Source: Helicobacter_J cappadocius
Lineage (GTDB): Bacteria > Campylobacterota > Campylobacteria > Campylobacterales > Helicobacteraceae
NCBI RefSeq assembly: GCF_030686155.1
Contig: NZ_JAUPEV010000002.1
Span: 164,022 to 228,021 of the forward strand
Length of the DNA stretch: 64,000 nt
Reading direction: 5' to 3'
Below, piece after piece: positions 53,507 to 63,100 of this stretch. Below the pieces are notes generated by a model. That model saw nothing but the letters and a program-made list of their open reading frames with translations, ran no database searches and had not been told where the DNA came from. Made by a program: the position numbers and the translations under genes. Position 1 is the first letter of the stretch; each line of letters begins with the position of its first letter.

Positions 53507-54319
53507 TCAAATCATTATTATGGAGGATTCTTTCCACATTTCTAAAAAATACAACAAAAAGTGCATCATAATAGCTCCAAATAAAATCGCATCTAATCTA
53601 TCTAAAATACCTCCGTGACCGGGTAAAATTCTTCCACTATCTTTGAGATTTGCATTTCTTTTGAGGTAGCTTTCATATAGATCTCCCAAAATAGCACTGA
53701 TAGAGATCGCAAAACTAAATACTATTCCAACAATAAAATTTCCTCCTACCCCTATACCAAAGAAACTACCCACCGCAACGGCAACTGCTAAGCCAATAAT
53801 AGCCCCTTCAAGGGTTTTGTTTGGAGAAGTAGGACTAAAAGGAGTTCGTCCAAATGCTTTTCCTCCAAAATATGCTCCAATATCAGTAAGTGCAACCACT
53901 ACAACAAGCCATATAATAGCCCTAACTCCAAAATCTTTATACACGGCAAATAACACTAAAAAAGGGATGCTTGGATAAATAAAAGGGAGGATTTGTTTAG
54001 GTTCAAAAGATTTTCTATAGCCCAAGTATCCAGCCATTAACATTGCCACAAAAATACTTGATTCTATAGGTCTGCCATTAAGCCCAGCAAATATCCATAC
54101 AAGAATAGCTAACACATACATCATAAAATGTGATTTGCAACCAAAAAGCTTGATGGATTCAGAAAATCCAATCAAATAAGCAGCCCCTAGAACTGCCCAA
54201 ACAAGAATGATTTCATTGATCCAAAAAATCAGCACAAGGGCTGCTATAATGATCAATCCAGTGATATAACGTTGTTTTTCTTTGCTAAAGCTATTTGAAA
54301 AAAAATCTTTAAAATTCAT
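53507..54319 (-). CDS. cdsA: Phosphatidate cytidylyltransferase
   Basis: 270 residues with about seven or eight membrane helices. It makes CDP-diacylglycerol for phospholipid synthesis. The CdsA signature near the C-terminus is SYLKRNANLKDSGRILPGHG followed by GILDRLDA. It is upstream of dxr and divergent from mnmG. Confidence 0.94.
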   Translation of the reverse strand: MNFKDFFSNSFSKEKQRYITGLIIIAALVLIFWINEIILVWAVLGAAYLIGFSESIKLFGCKSHFMMYVLAILVWIFAGLNGRPIESSIFVAMLMAGYLGYRKSFEPKQILPFIYPSIPFLVLFAVYKDFGVRAIIWLVVVVALTDIGAYFGGKAFGRTPFSPTSPNKTLEGAIIGLAVAVAVGSFFGIGVGGNFIVGIVFSFAISISAILGDLYESYLKRNANLKDSGRILPGHGGILDRLDAILFGAIMMHFLLYFLEMWKESSIIMI

Positions 54320-54348
54320 TTTTGCCTCATCCTTAATATTGTTGATAA

Positions 54349-54354
54349 ATTATA
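54349..54354 (-). promoter_or_regulatory. cdsA promoter, -10 box
   Basis: TATAAT on the minus strand, 30 bases before cdsA. It is only 23 bases from the oppositely facing -10 box of mnmG, so the two promoters share the region and may interfere. Confidence 0.5.
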
Positions 54355-54377
54355 ATCTAAAACTGATTAAAGCTTGT

Positions 54378-54383
54378 TATAAT
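54378..54383 (+). promoter_or_regulatory. mnmG promoter, extended -10
   Basis: TGTTATAAT: TATAAT with a TGn extension, 36 bases before the mnmG ATG. Confidence 0.55.
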
Positions 54384-54418
54384 CCTAAAAAATTATTTTT
54401 TTAAGGGTAAGAAAAAAT

Positions 54419-56317
54419 ATGAAATATGATGTGATCGTGATTGGTGGAGGACATGCTGGGATTGAAGCAAGTCTTGTGAGTGCAAAAATGGGGGCAAAAA
54501 CCCATCTTTTGACAATTTTGGTAGAGAATATAGGGTTGGCAAGTTGTAATCCTGCTGTAGGGGGACTAGGAAAGGGGCATTTGACAAAAGAGGTGGATGC
54601 ACTAGGAGGGGCAATAGGGATTATTACGGATAATTGTGGGATACAGTATCGGACTTTAAATGCCTCTAAGGGTCCTGCTGTGAGAGGAACTAGAGCACAG
54701 ATTGATATGGATAAATACAGAATTTTTGCTAGAAATCTTGTTCTTAATACTCCTAATTTAAGCGTTTCTCAAGAAATTGCAGAAGAACTGATTGTGCAAA
54801 ATAATAGTGTTGTTGGAGTTAAAACAAGCATTGGAAAGATTTATTATGCAAATAAAATCATTATCACAACAGGAACTTTTCTTAGAGGTTTGGTTCATAT
54901 AGGGGAGAGCAAGAGTCAAAATGGTAGATTTGGAGAAAATGCTTCAATAGGGCTTTCAAAAAGCCTAGAATCTCTAGGCTTTGAAATGGGAAGACTTAAA
55001 ACTGGCACTTGTGCAAGGATAGATGGAAAAACGATTGATTTTTCTAAACTTGAGATTCATAACGGAGATTTTCCTGCTCCTAGCTTTAGCTATAAAACTG
55101 ATGTTAAAAATTTTAATCCAATACAACTTCCCTGTTATGTGACTTATACAAACGAGAAAACGCATCAGCTCATTCGTGATAATTTTCATAGAGCCCCTTT
55201 ATTTACAGGTCAAATAGAAGGGGTGGGTCCTAGATATTGTCCAAGTATCGAAGACAAAGTTAATCGTTTTGCAGATAGAGAACGTCATCAATTGTTTTTA
55301 GAACCTCAAACCATAGAAGCAACAGAATACTATGTGAATGGATTGAGTACTTCTTTGCCTTTTGATATTCAAGAAAAAATCATTGCTTCCATAGAAGGAC
55401 TTGAAAATGCAAGAATCACTCGCTATGGTTATGCAATCGAATATGATTATGTACAACCTACAGAGCTTTTTCATACACTAGAGACCAAAAAAATTAAAAA
55501 TCTCTATCTTGCTGGTCAAATCAATGGTACTACAGGATATGAAGAAGCAGCAGCACAAGGCATTATGGCGGGTATCAATGCGGTTTTGAGCTTAAAAAAA
55601 GAGAGTGATAGATTTTCTAATTGTTTTGGAGATATGCAAGAGTTTATCTTACGTAGAGATGAAGCCTATATCGGTGTAATGATTGATGATTTGGTAACAA
55701 AAGGGACAAAAGAGCCATATAGGGTTTTTACTTCTCGGGCAGAATATCGACTTTTGCTTCGCGAAGATAATGCAATTTTTCGATTAATACCATACGCACA
55801 TGTTTTAGGGACAATTGAGCAGAAGGATTATGAAAAATTTTCCAAAGATATCAAAAATATTTCAGAAGCGATGGAATTTTTAGAAAATGCCACCCTCACA
55901 CCTTCAAAAGAAAATCTAGCTTTGCTTGATAGCCTTAATGAGATTCCAATAAATGATAAATGTTCCCCAATGCTTGTAATAGGTAGGGATAGTTTTGATA
56001 ATGCAAAATTAAAGAAATTTAATCCTATATTTCAGGATTTTAGCGAATTAGCTTTGGATCAAATTCGCATACAATGTAAATATCATAGCTATATTCAAAA
56101 ACAATATGAGAGTATTTCTAAAATGAATGAAATGCTTGAGGTTCAAATTCCTGAAGGTTTTGTATTTGATGGGATTCCTGGCCTAAGTCTTGAGGTAGTT
56201 GAAAAACTTAACAAATTTCGTCCTAAAAGCTTATTTAATGCTTCTCAAATTAGTGGGATAACCCCTGCAAGTTTGGATGTATTGCATCTGTATATTCACT
56301 TGCGAAAATCTTGTTAA
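54419..56317 (+). CDS. mnmG: tRNA uridine-5-carboxymethylaminomethyl synthesis protein MnmG
   Basis: 632 residues. With MnmE it modifies the wobble uridine of several tRNAs. The FAD-binding N-terminus is VIGGGHAGIEAS. NPAVGGLGKGHL, SRAEYRLLLREDNA and the C-terminal helical domain are standard. It is first in the mnmG-dapE-yedF-selD run. Confidence 0.96.
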   Translation: MKYDVIVIGGGHAGIEASLVSAKMGAKTHLLTILVENIGLASCNPAVGGLGKGHLTKEVDALGGAIGIITDNCGIQYRTLNASKGPAVRGTRAQIDMDKYRIFARNLVLNTPNLSVSQEIAEELIVQNNSVVGVKTSIGKIYYANKIIITTGTFLRGLVHIGESKSQNGRFGENASIGLSKSLESLGFEMGRLKTGTCARIDGKTIDFSKLEIHNGDFPAPSFSYKTDVKNFNPIQLPCYVTYTNEKTHQLIRDNFHRAPLFTGQIEGVGPRYCPSIEDKVNRFADRERHQLFLEPQTIEATEYYVNGLSTSLPFDIQEKIIASIEGLENARITRYGYAIEYDYVQPTELFHTLETKKIKNLYLAGQINGTTGYEEAAAQGIMAGINAVLSLKKESDRFSNCFGDMQEFILRRDEAYIGVMIDDLVTKGTKEPYRVFTSRAEYRLLLREDNAIFRLIPYAHVLGTIEQKDYEKFSKDIKNISEAMEFLENATLTPSKENLALLDSLNEIPINDKCSPMLVIGRDSFDNAKLKKFNPIFQDFSELALDQIRIQCKYHSYIQKQYESISKMNEMLEVQIPEGFVFDGIPGLSLEVVEKLNKFRPKSLFNASQISGITPASLDVLHLYIHLRKSC

Positions 56318-56325
56318 GGAAGCAA

Positions 56326-57480
56326 ATGTATCCAAATGTATGTGAATTTTTATCTCACCTCATAAGCTATCCTAGCGTTACACCAAAAGAATGTGGTATC
56401 TATGATTTTATTCAATCACAACTACCAGATTTTGAGGTTTTGACAATCCATGAAGGCGATGTAAAAAATATATTTTTATTCAAACATTTTAAAGTAGGGG
56501 AGGGGAAGCCATTACATTTATGTTTTGCTGGACATATAGATGTTGTTCCACCTGGAGATGGATGGGAGTACGATCCGTTTAAATCTACTTTAAAAGATGG
56601 GTATCTCTATGGAAGAGGTGCGCAAGATATGAAGAGTGGTGTGAGTGCTTTTATATGTGCAATAAGAGATTTTGCTACTACTTATTCATCTGCTCAAGCA
56701 AAACAATCTCTTATTATTTCTGTATTGCTAACAAGCGATGAAGAAGGTCCGGGTATTTATGGAACTAAGGTTGTTTTAGAAACTTTAAAGAAGCGAAATT
56801 TGCTTCCAGATATGGCTATTGTTGCTGAACCAACTTGCAGCATGAAGATAGGAGATACGATCAAGATTGGGAGACGTGGTTCTATCAATGGAGTGATAAA
56901 TATACAAGGTATTCAAGGTCATGTTGCCTATCCTGAAAAATGTTCTAATCCAATTGAACTACTAGGTGATAAACTAGGCTTAATAGCGGGTATAGAGCTA
57001 GATGATGGAGATGAGCATTTTTCTCCTAGTAAGCTTGTAGTAACCGATATAAGAGGTGGAATACAAGCAGTCAATGTAACCCCGGCAAACCTTAAAATGA
57101 TGTTTAATATCAGAAATTCTACTCGCACAAATATCACTGATGTAGAAACTTATATTAAGAAAATCCTAAATGGACTCAAATACGATCTTGAACTTAAGCA
57201 AAGTTCTATGCCATTTATTACAAGTAGCAATTCAAAGATCGCTAAAGTTTTATCCAGTGTTGTTGTAGAAATTTGCTCCATAACGCCAAGTTTTAGCACA
57301 AGTGGAGGAACAAGTGATGCTCGTTATTTTAGTAGTTTTGGGGTAGAGGTTGTAGAATTTGGGGTATTAAATGATAGAATTCACTCAGCTAATGAATGTG
57401 TAAAAATCGAAGATTTAAGAATTTTATATGAAGTATTTTTAAAAACAATCCATTGTTTTAATCAAGGAGTAAATAAATGA
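56326..57480 (+). CDS. dapE: Succinyl-diaminopimelate desuccinylase
   Basis: 384 residues from ATG 56326 (AAGGAAG upstream). It works in the lysine/meso-diaminopimelate pathway. Zinc ligands are in FAGHIDVVPPGD, the catalytic Glu in TSDEEGPG, and the late ligand region in STSGGTSDARYF. Its TGA overlaps the yedF ATG (ATGA), coupling it to selenium genes. Confidence 0.95.
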   Translation: MYPNVCEFLSHLISYPSVTPKECGIYDFIQSQLPDFEVLTIHEGDVKNIFLFKHFKVGEGKPLHLCFAGHIDVVPPGDGWEYDPFKSTLKDGYLYGRGAQDMKSGVSAFICAIRDFATTYSSAQAKQSLIISVLLTSDEEGPGIYGTKVVLETLKKRNLLPDMAIVAEPTCSMKIGDTIKIGRRGSINGVINIQGIQGHVAYPEKCSNPIELLGDKLGLIAGIELDDGDEHFSPSKLVVTDIRGGIQAVNVTPANLKMMFNIRNSTRTNITDVETYIKKILNGLKYDLELKQSSMPFITSSNSKIAKVLSSVVVEICSITPSFSTSGGTSDARYFSSFGVEVVEFGVLNDRIHSANECVKIEDLRILYEVFLKTIHCFNQGVNK

Positions 57481-57827
57481 AAAATAAAACTATACTTTTG
57501 AAATCAGATAAAATAGGAGAGGGTGATTTGGGCAGTATTGTTGCAAATGGTTTTATAGCAATCACCAAAATGCCCAAAGAAATCTTACCTAAAAAAATTG
57601 TCTTTCTTAATCGTGGAGTGCTACTTAGCACTGAAAATTCGATCGTGCAAAATGCTAATATTATTTCCTCTTTAAAAATTTTAGAAGGATTTGGAGTACA
57701 GATACTTTCTTGCGAAACTTGTCTTGTGCATTTTGACTTAAAAGATAAGGTTCTTGTGGGTAAAATCAGTAACGCACTTGATGTAATGAAAGATATGCTC
57801 TGCAATGAAGGTACAATCTCACTATAA
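57477..57827 (+). CDS. yedF: Selenium metabolism protein YedF, DsrE domain only
   Basis: 116 residues. The sequence fits the C-terminal DsrE/SirA-associated domain of the selenium protein family: KIVFLNRGVLLSTENS, then VQILSCETCLVHFDLKDKV. The N-terminal TusA-type domain of full-length YedF (about 80 residues with CPxP) is absent. The cysteine pair CETC could carry persulfide or selenide. It is coupled to dapE through ATGA and lies 8 bases before selD. Confidence 0.85.
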   Translation: MKNKTILLKSDKIGEGDLGSIVANGFIAITKMPKEILPKKIVFLNRGVLLSTENSIVQNANIISSLKILEGFGVQILSCETCLVHFDLKDKVLVGKISNALDVMKDMLCNEGTISL

Positions 57828-57835
57828 GGAAGGAT

Positions 57836-58858
57836 ATGAACAAAAAATTGACAAAATTTGTTCGTTGTGCGGGTTGAGCTGCTAAAGTGGGTCTGGAAGA
57901 TCTCAAACAAATCACAGCCAATCTCAAACAACCTGATTATAAAAATCTTTTGCTAGATTTTAAAAACAACGATGATTGTGGTATTTTTCGTTTAGATAAT
58001 AACACTCTCTTAGTTCAAAGTGTGGATTTTATCACGCCTATTGTAGATGATGCTTATATTTATGGACGAATTGCTGCAGCAAATTCTCTGAGTGATATAT
58101 TTGCCAAAGGGGCAAAAGCTATCAGTGCTATGAGTATTCTGATGTGGGATAAAGAACATTTAGATACTCAAGATATTAATGCAATCTTGCAGGGTTCTTT
58201 AGATACATTGATTGAATGTGAATGTGCGTTATTAGGGGGGCATAGTATAAATGATACAGAACAAAAATATGGATTATCTGTAAGCGGTATCATTAAAGAT
58301 AATATTTTTTGGCGCAACAATACTGCAAAAATTGGTGATGTGATTATTCTTACCAAGCCTATTGGAAGTGGGATACTTACTACAGCATTTAAAAATGATG
58401 AGTTGGAATTTGCCACGAATTTAGATGTGGTTTCTAGCATGATGACTTTAAATCTAAATACTGCTATGTGTGCAAAAAAATATCCTCTCAGTGCTTGTAC
58501 GGATGTAACAGGATATGGACTTATAGGACATTTATGCGAAATGGTGAATAAGGATATTTCTATATGTTTGCATTATGATAAGATTTTATTTTTTGAAAAT
58601 GCTATAACACTCGCTGATAAGGGTGTTGTTCCAGGAGGGAGTTATGAGAATAAAAAGGCATTAGAACATAGGGTAAAAAATACAACCAAATATAATGATA
58701 TTATTTGCTATGATGCTCAGACTTCAGGAGGATTGCTTATAGCTATGGATGAAAAAAATGCACAAAAACTTGTCTATGAACTTCGCAATGAAGGAATACA
58801 AGCGAGTATAATTGCAGAAGTTGTTATAAAAAGTGAATATGATGTTTATTTGAAATGA
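57836..58858 (+). CDS. selD: Selenophosphate synthetase with internal selenocysteine (UGA at 57875)
   Basis: 340 residues if UGA is decoded. ATG 57836 (AAGGAAGG upstream) gives the N-terminus MNKKLTKFVRCAG, then UGA as Sec14, then AAKVGLEDL. This aligns Sec with the catalytic Cys/Sec of SelD. The glycine-rich loop after it, DDCGIFRLD, QSVDFITPIVDD and LGGHSINDTEQKYG are all family features. A start at GTG 57887 would remove the catalytic segment and the ATP-binding Lys. SelD makes selenophosphate for tRNA-Sec and for 2-selenouridine. Sec in SelD makes the enzyme depend on its own product. Confidence 0.93.
57889..57903 (+). promoter_or_regulatory. Candidate bacterial SECIS hairpin in selD
   Basis: GGGTCT (57889-57894) pairs with AGATCT (57898-57903) using two G-U pairs, closing a GGA apical loop. 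It begins 11 bases after the UGA codon, the spacing of bacterial SECIS elements read by SelB. The fold is short and judged by eye. Confidence 0.5.
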
Positions 58859-58880
58859 TATTAACTATAATTTTCTTGTC

Positions 58881-59981
58881 TTAATCTTCTGGAATATCTT
58901 CCATATCTTTTGGAATATCTTCCATTGTGTTCGCAGCCTCTAGTAGTCGCTTTTTGTCAAAATGTGTGTAAATACGCGTTGTATTTAGATCAGCATGTCC
59001 AAGTGCCTCTTGAACAAGAACTAAATCTTGATGTTTTTGATAGAGTAGGGTAGCAAAAGAATGTCGTAACATATGTGCTCCATTTTTTTCTTTTCTGATT
59101 CCAGCACTCATTAAAATATTTTCAACATTTTTGTAGATATAAGCTTGAGAGAGAGCTGCTCCTTTTTGATTACAAAAAAGTAGATTATTTTCAATATCTT
59201 TGATAGTATTGCGAATACTTAGCCAGTCTTTCAGAAGAATCTCTATATTTTTTTTACGAATCATCACCATACGATATTTATCTCCCTTACCTCTGATACT
59301 TAAAAGATATACATCATTTTCTAAGGTTATGTCTTTTAATCTTAGATTGAGTGCTTCACTCACGCGAATTCCAGTATAGATAATCATCTTGATAATTAAG
59401 CGGTTTCTTGAAGCAATTTTTGGGGACATTTTAAAACATTCTATGCCACGAAAAAATTTTTCTAGCTCTGATTCATTCATATAGGTCGGGAGTTTTTGAC
59501 CAGATTTGCCTCTGGTGCCACCAATGTTTTTAAGTTCTATATTATAAACATATGAAATGCCTGTATTGTCACGATTTTGTTTGTCAATATACCCAAAAAG
59601 ACCTATGAGTGCAATACGATAGTTTTTCTTACTCGCGACGCTTAAGTTGCTCGTATATATGGTTAAAAAATCAATCAGAGATTCTTCGTCTATTTCTTTC
59701 ATTGAGGTAAAAATATTCTTACTTACAAAATGCTCATAAAGTTTAATAACAGGAGATGCGTAAGTTCCAATGCCTATTAATCCAGCATTTCTGACATTTT
59801 TGCATATAGTCTCTAATTCTGAAATATTTTTAATCTTGTCTATTTTAAATAGAGCATCTCGGACGCATTCTTTGTCTTTTACATTGCGATTAGAAAGTGT
59901 GGTTATTTTATGTCTAATAAACCTGGAACACCAAAACAATAAATCGTTTGCAAAACCTTCAGCCTCTAAGGAGTATCTCAT
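58881..59981 (-). CDS. xerH: Chromosome dimer resolution recombinase XerH
   Basis: 366 residues, a single-recombinase Xer of the epsilonproteobacterial type. Catalytic residues are Arg206 (YTGIRVSEALN), the Lys hairpin GKGDK (231-235), His303 and Arg306 (HMLRHSFA), His329 (LGHADLNT) and Tyr338 (RIYTHFD). The C-terminus contains a tandem repeat, MEDIPKD then MEDIPED. A difH-like site lies 24 bases upstream of its start. It converges on selD. Confidence 0.93.
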   Translation of the reverse strand: MRYSLEAEGFANDLLFWCSRFIRHKITTLSNRNVKDKECVRDALFKIDKIKNISELETICKNVRNAGLIGIGTYASPVIKLYEHFVSKNIFTSMKEIDEESLIDFLTIYTSNLSVASKKNYRIALIGLFGYIDKQNRDNTGISYVYNIELKNIGGTRGKSGQKLPTYMNESELEKFFRGIECFKMSPKIASRNRLIIKMIIYTGIRVSEALNLRLKDITLENDVYLLSIRGKGDKYRMVMIRKKNIEILLKDWLSIRNTIKDIENNLLFCNQKGAALSQAYIYKNVENILMSAGIRKEKNGAHMLRHSFATLLYQKHQDLVLVQEALGHADLNTTRIYTHFDKKRLLEAANTMEDIPKDMEDIPED

Positions 59982-60002
59982 TATTTGCCTTTTAAATTAT
60001 AT

Positions 60003-60034
60003 TTAGTTATGAAAACCATAATTTTCAAACTATA
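60003..60034. other. difH-like chromosome dimer resolution site
   Basis: Left arm AGTTATGAAAA (60005-60015), a 6-base centre CCATAA, and right arm TTTTCAAACT (60022-60031). The arms are imperfect inverted repeats (the perfect partner would be TTTTCATAACT). This matches, from memory, the AGTTATGAAAA arm of epsilonproteobacterial difH sites. It stands directly upstream of xerH, the known arrangement, and marks the terminus region. Confidence 0.75.
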
Positions 60035-60143
60035 TGTATTTAACCGCGATACATCTAAGTATCTAAACCATTATATGAAGTTTACTTTTTTGTGCTACAC
60101 TTCCGCCCCCGAAAAGACAACTAAAATTAAACAAGGAAATCCT

Positions 60144-63100
60144 GTGAGAAATATAACGTATAAAACCAAATTAATGCCTTATGATGTACAAAATTCAGTA
60201 ATGCCCCCCCCCCCATCGTCTTTATTTAAAAGTCCTTTTTCAAAGGATTTTGATAAACTTTTAGATTTAAACAATAAAAAAATTCAAAAAAAAACTTTTA
60301 TTCCAATTATTTCTTTAGTTTTATCTAGTTTTTTTCTTTCTTTTAGTGGAGAACTCAGAGCAACTACATTTGGAAATTCTAACTGTACATTTGATTCAGA
60401 ATCTGCTTGTATAGGTGGAAATTACTCTGGAGGCGGACTAACCCTCTCAGGAAGTGGCGACAATAGAACTTTAAAGCTAAGTGGTGGTTTTTGGAGTGGT
60501 TCAAGTTCAATAAAATCTATGAATGTATATAAAAGTATCTTGAATACAGGTTCAGGTAAAGATGATTTTTATTACGCTAGTGGATCAACTGTCAATGCTT
60601 CTCTTAAAGATTCTGTATGGAATGGAGATATTGAGAATTCTGATAACAACTTTGGTGGAGTTTCTAGCTTTAGTTTCAGTGGAAATTATACAGGAGATAG
60701 CAATGCAAGTTTGAAAGGTTATGCTTTTGTGGGGAATGTTAGTAGCCGCCTCGCCAAAATGAAAATGACCTTTAGTGATGGTGCCATATGGAAAGGTGGA
60801 ATAAGAAAAAATTACAAAGACAATAAAGAACAAGGAGCTATGCTTGAAGCTACCTTTGATTCTGGCTCTAAGTGGTTAACCACTTTATCCCCCTCATATG
60901 GAAATATAGATGCCACTTTTACTAACAATTCTTCTATAGTAGGAAGCATAACAAATCGCACAGGAGAGCAGTGGAATTGGAGTTTAGATAATTCTAGCAT
61001 AGATGCTAATATAAAATTAACAGATAATTCTAATTTTATATTTACTCTTAAAAATCAATCAAATATGAAGAAAGATATAGAAATCGATTCTGGATATTTA
61101 AGTATCACTTCAGAGAGCAACTCTACAATAGATGGTAATATAAAAGCAACAGGTGGCACTTCTAATATTGTTTTAAACTCAAGTTCTTTTGCAGGCACTA
61201 TAACCACTTCAGGAGGCAGTATCACACAAGGCAAATTAGGTGGCACACTCACATTGAACGCAGAGTCTAATTCCATTATTGGCAAATCTGCTAATTCTAG
61301 TTCAAATGAGCTATTTGCAAGATGGGGAAGCATTGCTGTTAATTTGGATAATTCTACTATGTACGGAAGGATGACTTGGCGAGATGGAACTCTCAATGCT
61401 ACTTTTAAAAACCATTCCCAATTCATAGGAGATATTGGTGGTGGCATTACACCAAGTACTGTAGATCCTGATTTAAAAAATACTGTTAGTAATGTTACAT
61501 TTGTTGATTCTTCTATGAAGGGAAATATCGTACTTAAAAGCAAATTAGTATCAAAAATCAACCCTACGACCCTAAATAATGAATTAAAGGTTTCGTTTTC
61601 TGGAAATTCCTCCTTTGAAGGTACTGTTAGCACTGATAGCACCGCAGGGACTAATTTAAAAGCAGGAAAAGTTACCTTGGATGCTTCCTTTGATAACACA
61701 ACTCTTAATATAAAATCTATTTCAGCTACTTCTGCTAGTAGCGACTCTACGCTTAATTTTAAAAATATTTCTAATGCCAAAATAGGAAATATCTCTTTTA
61801 ATAATGGCACAATAACAGGTGATTTTTCTTCCTCCTCTTTGGGTGATATTATCAACACTTCTCAAAATTCCTCTTTGTCTTTAAAAAATACGCAAGGACA
61901 AAGCTATGGAAATATTGGAACAAGTTCTCTTGCATATAATGGAAGTTTATTTGCAAATTTTGATTTTACAGATAATGAAAATTCTAAAACTACTATAGGA
62001 AATATTTATCTTGGTTCTAATTCTAAGGCAGATATTTCTTTTAACTTTTCTGTTTCAGATGACAATAATATTATCAACAACAAGCAATCCAATGCAAAAA
62101 TTACTGGAGGAAATGCCTCTTCTTCTTTTAGTTTTTCTAATATTGGCACCTTATCTTTAAAAACAGATATATTAGACAGCATTACTGATAACACAGGGAT
62201 TGTTCTAAGTAATATCAAAGGAAACCTTTCTCTCTCTAAGACTAACGTTATCTTAGCCCCCTCCTCTACTGACACATCAACTCCTGATAACACTTCTAGT
62301 TTTTCTTTAAGTAAGGCTAATACCTCCTTAGCATTAAATGCAACCTTTGGAAATGCTATGTTGGAAGATAGTGCAAATAGGACTCCTAATATTGTTGCTA
62401 ATGATTCAAATATTTTTTATACTCTCACAAATACTGCTTCTAGCACCACAAATGCAGAATATGTAAAAGGGAAATCTTCTAATGGAAATATTGGTTATGT
62501 GGGAGATAATATTGAAAAACATATCAATTTTGTTTTTACAGAAGGTACCTTTGATAATAAAACAAGTGGTTATACAGGAACTATAAGAGGTGGAACAGCA
62601 AATTCTACCTATGGATTTTATAATGCAGGTTCTCTTAATGTTTCTCAAATCACCGATTATTTAGGAACACTCAATCTTTACAATACATTGCTAGTGGATG
62701 TGATTGGAAAGACCATTGAAACCAAAGCAGCAGATGGAACTGTCACTTCTACACCCAAAGATGTTTCTATTTCGTTAGATTATTCTAAAAATTCCAATCC
62801 TTACGGACTAGGGATTGTAGGAATTGGAAAGCATAACATAACTTTTAACTTCACTGACAATAGTAATGCTATTAAGTTTGGAGGTACTCTTCTAGGAGGA
62901 ACCACTGATAAAATAGCAGGAAGCAACAATACTGATAATCAAATCACTATTTACGGTTTAGAGGGAGTTGAAAACAAACAAAGTGATTCTAACAACTCTT
63001 TAGTTGAACTTTTACATAATGCCGGAGTGATCGGAATTAATGCGGTTGATGGTATTAAAAACTCAAATGGAACTACGGATTCTTTTACTGATTCAAAATC

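Noticed and set aside
57887..58858. selD as a 323-residue protein starting at GTG 57887
   Set aside because: It would lack the catalytic Cys/Sec and the conserved Lys, and has no ribosome site. The upstream ATG with UGA-Sec explains the sequence fully.
60585..62648. Minus-strand open frames under the giant surface gene (for example 61055-61858)
   Set aside because: They are shadows of the long plus-strand frame: low-complexity, Val/Leu/Glu-rich mirror of an Asn/Ser/Thr-rich protein, with no ribosome sites.
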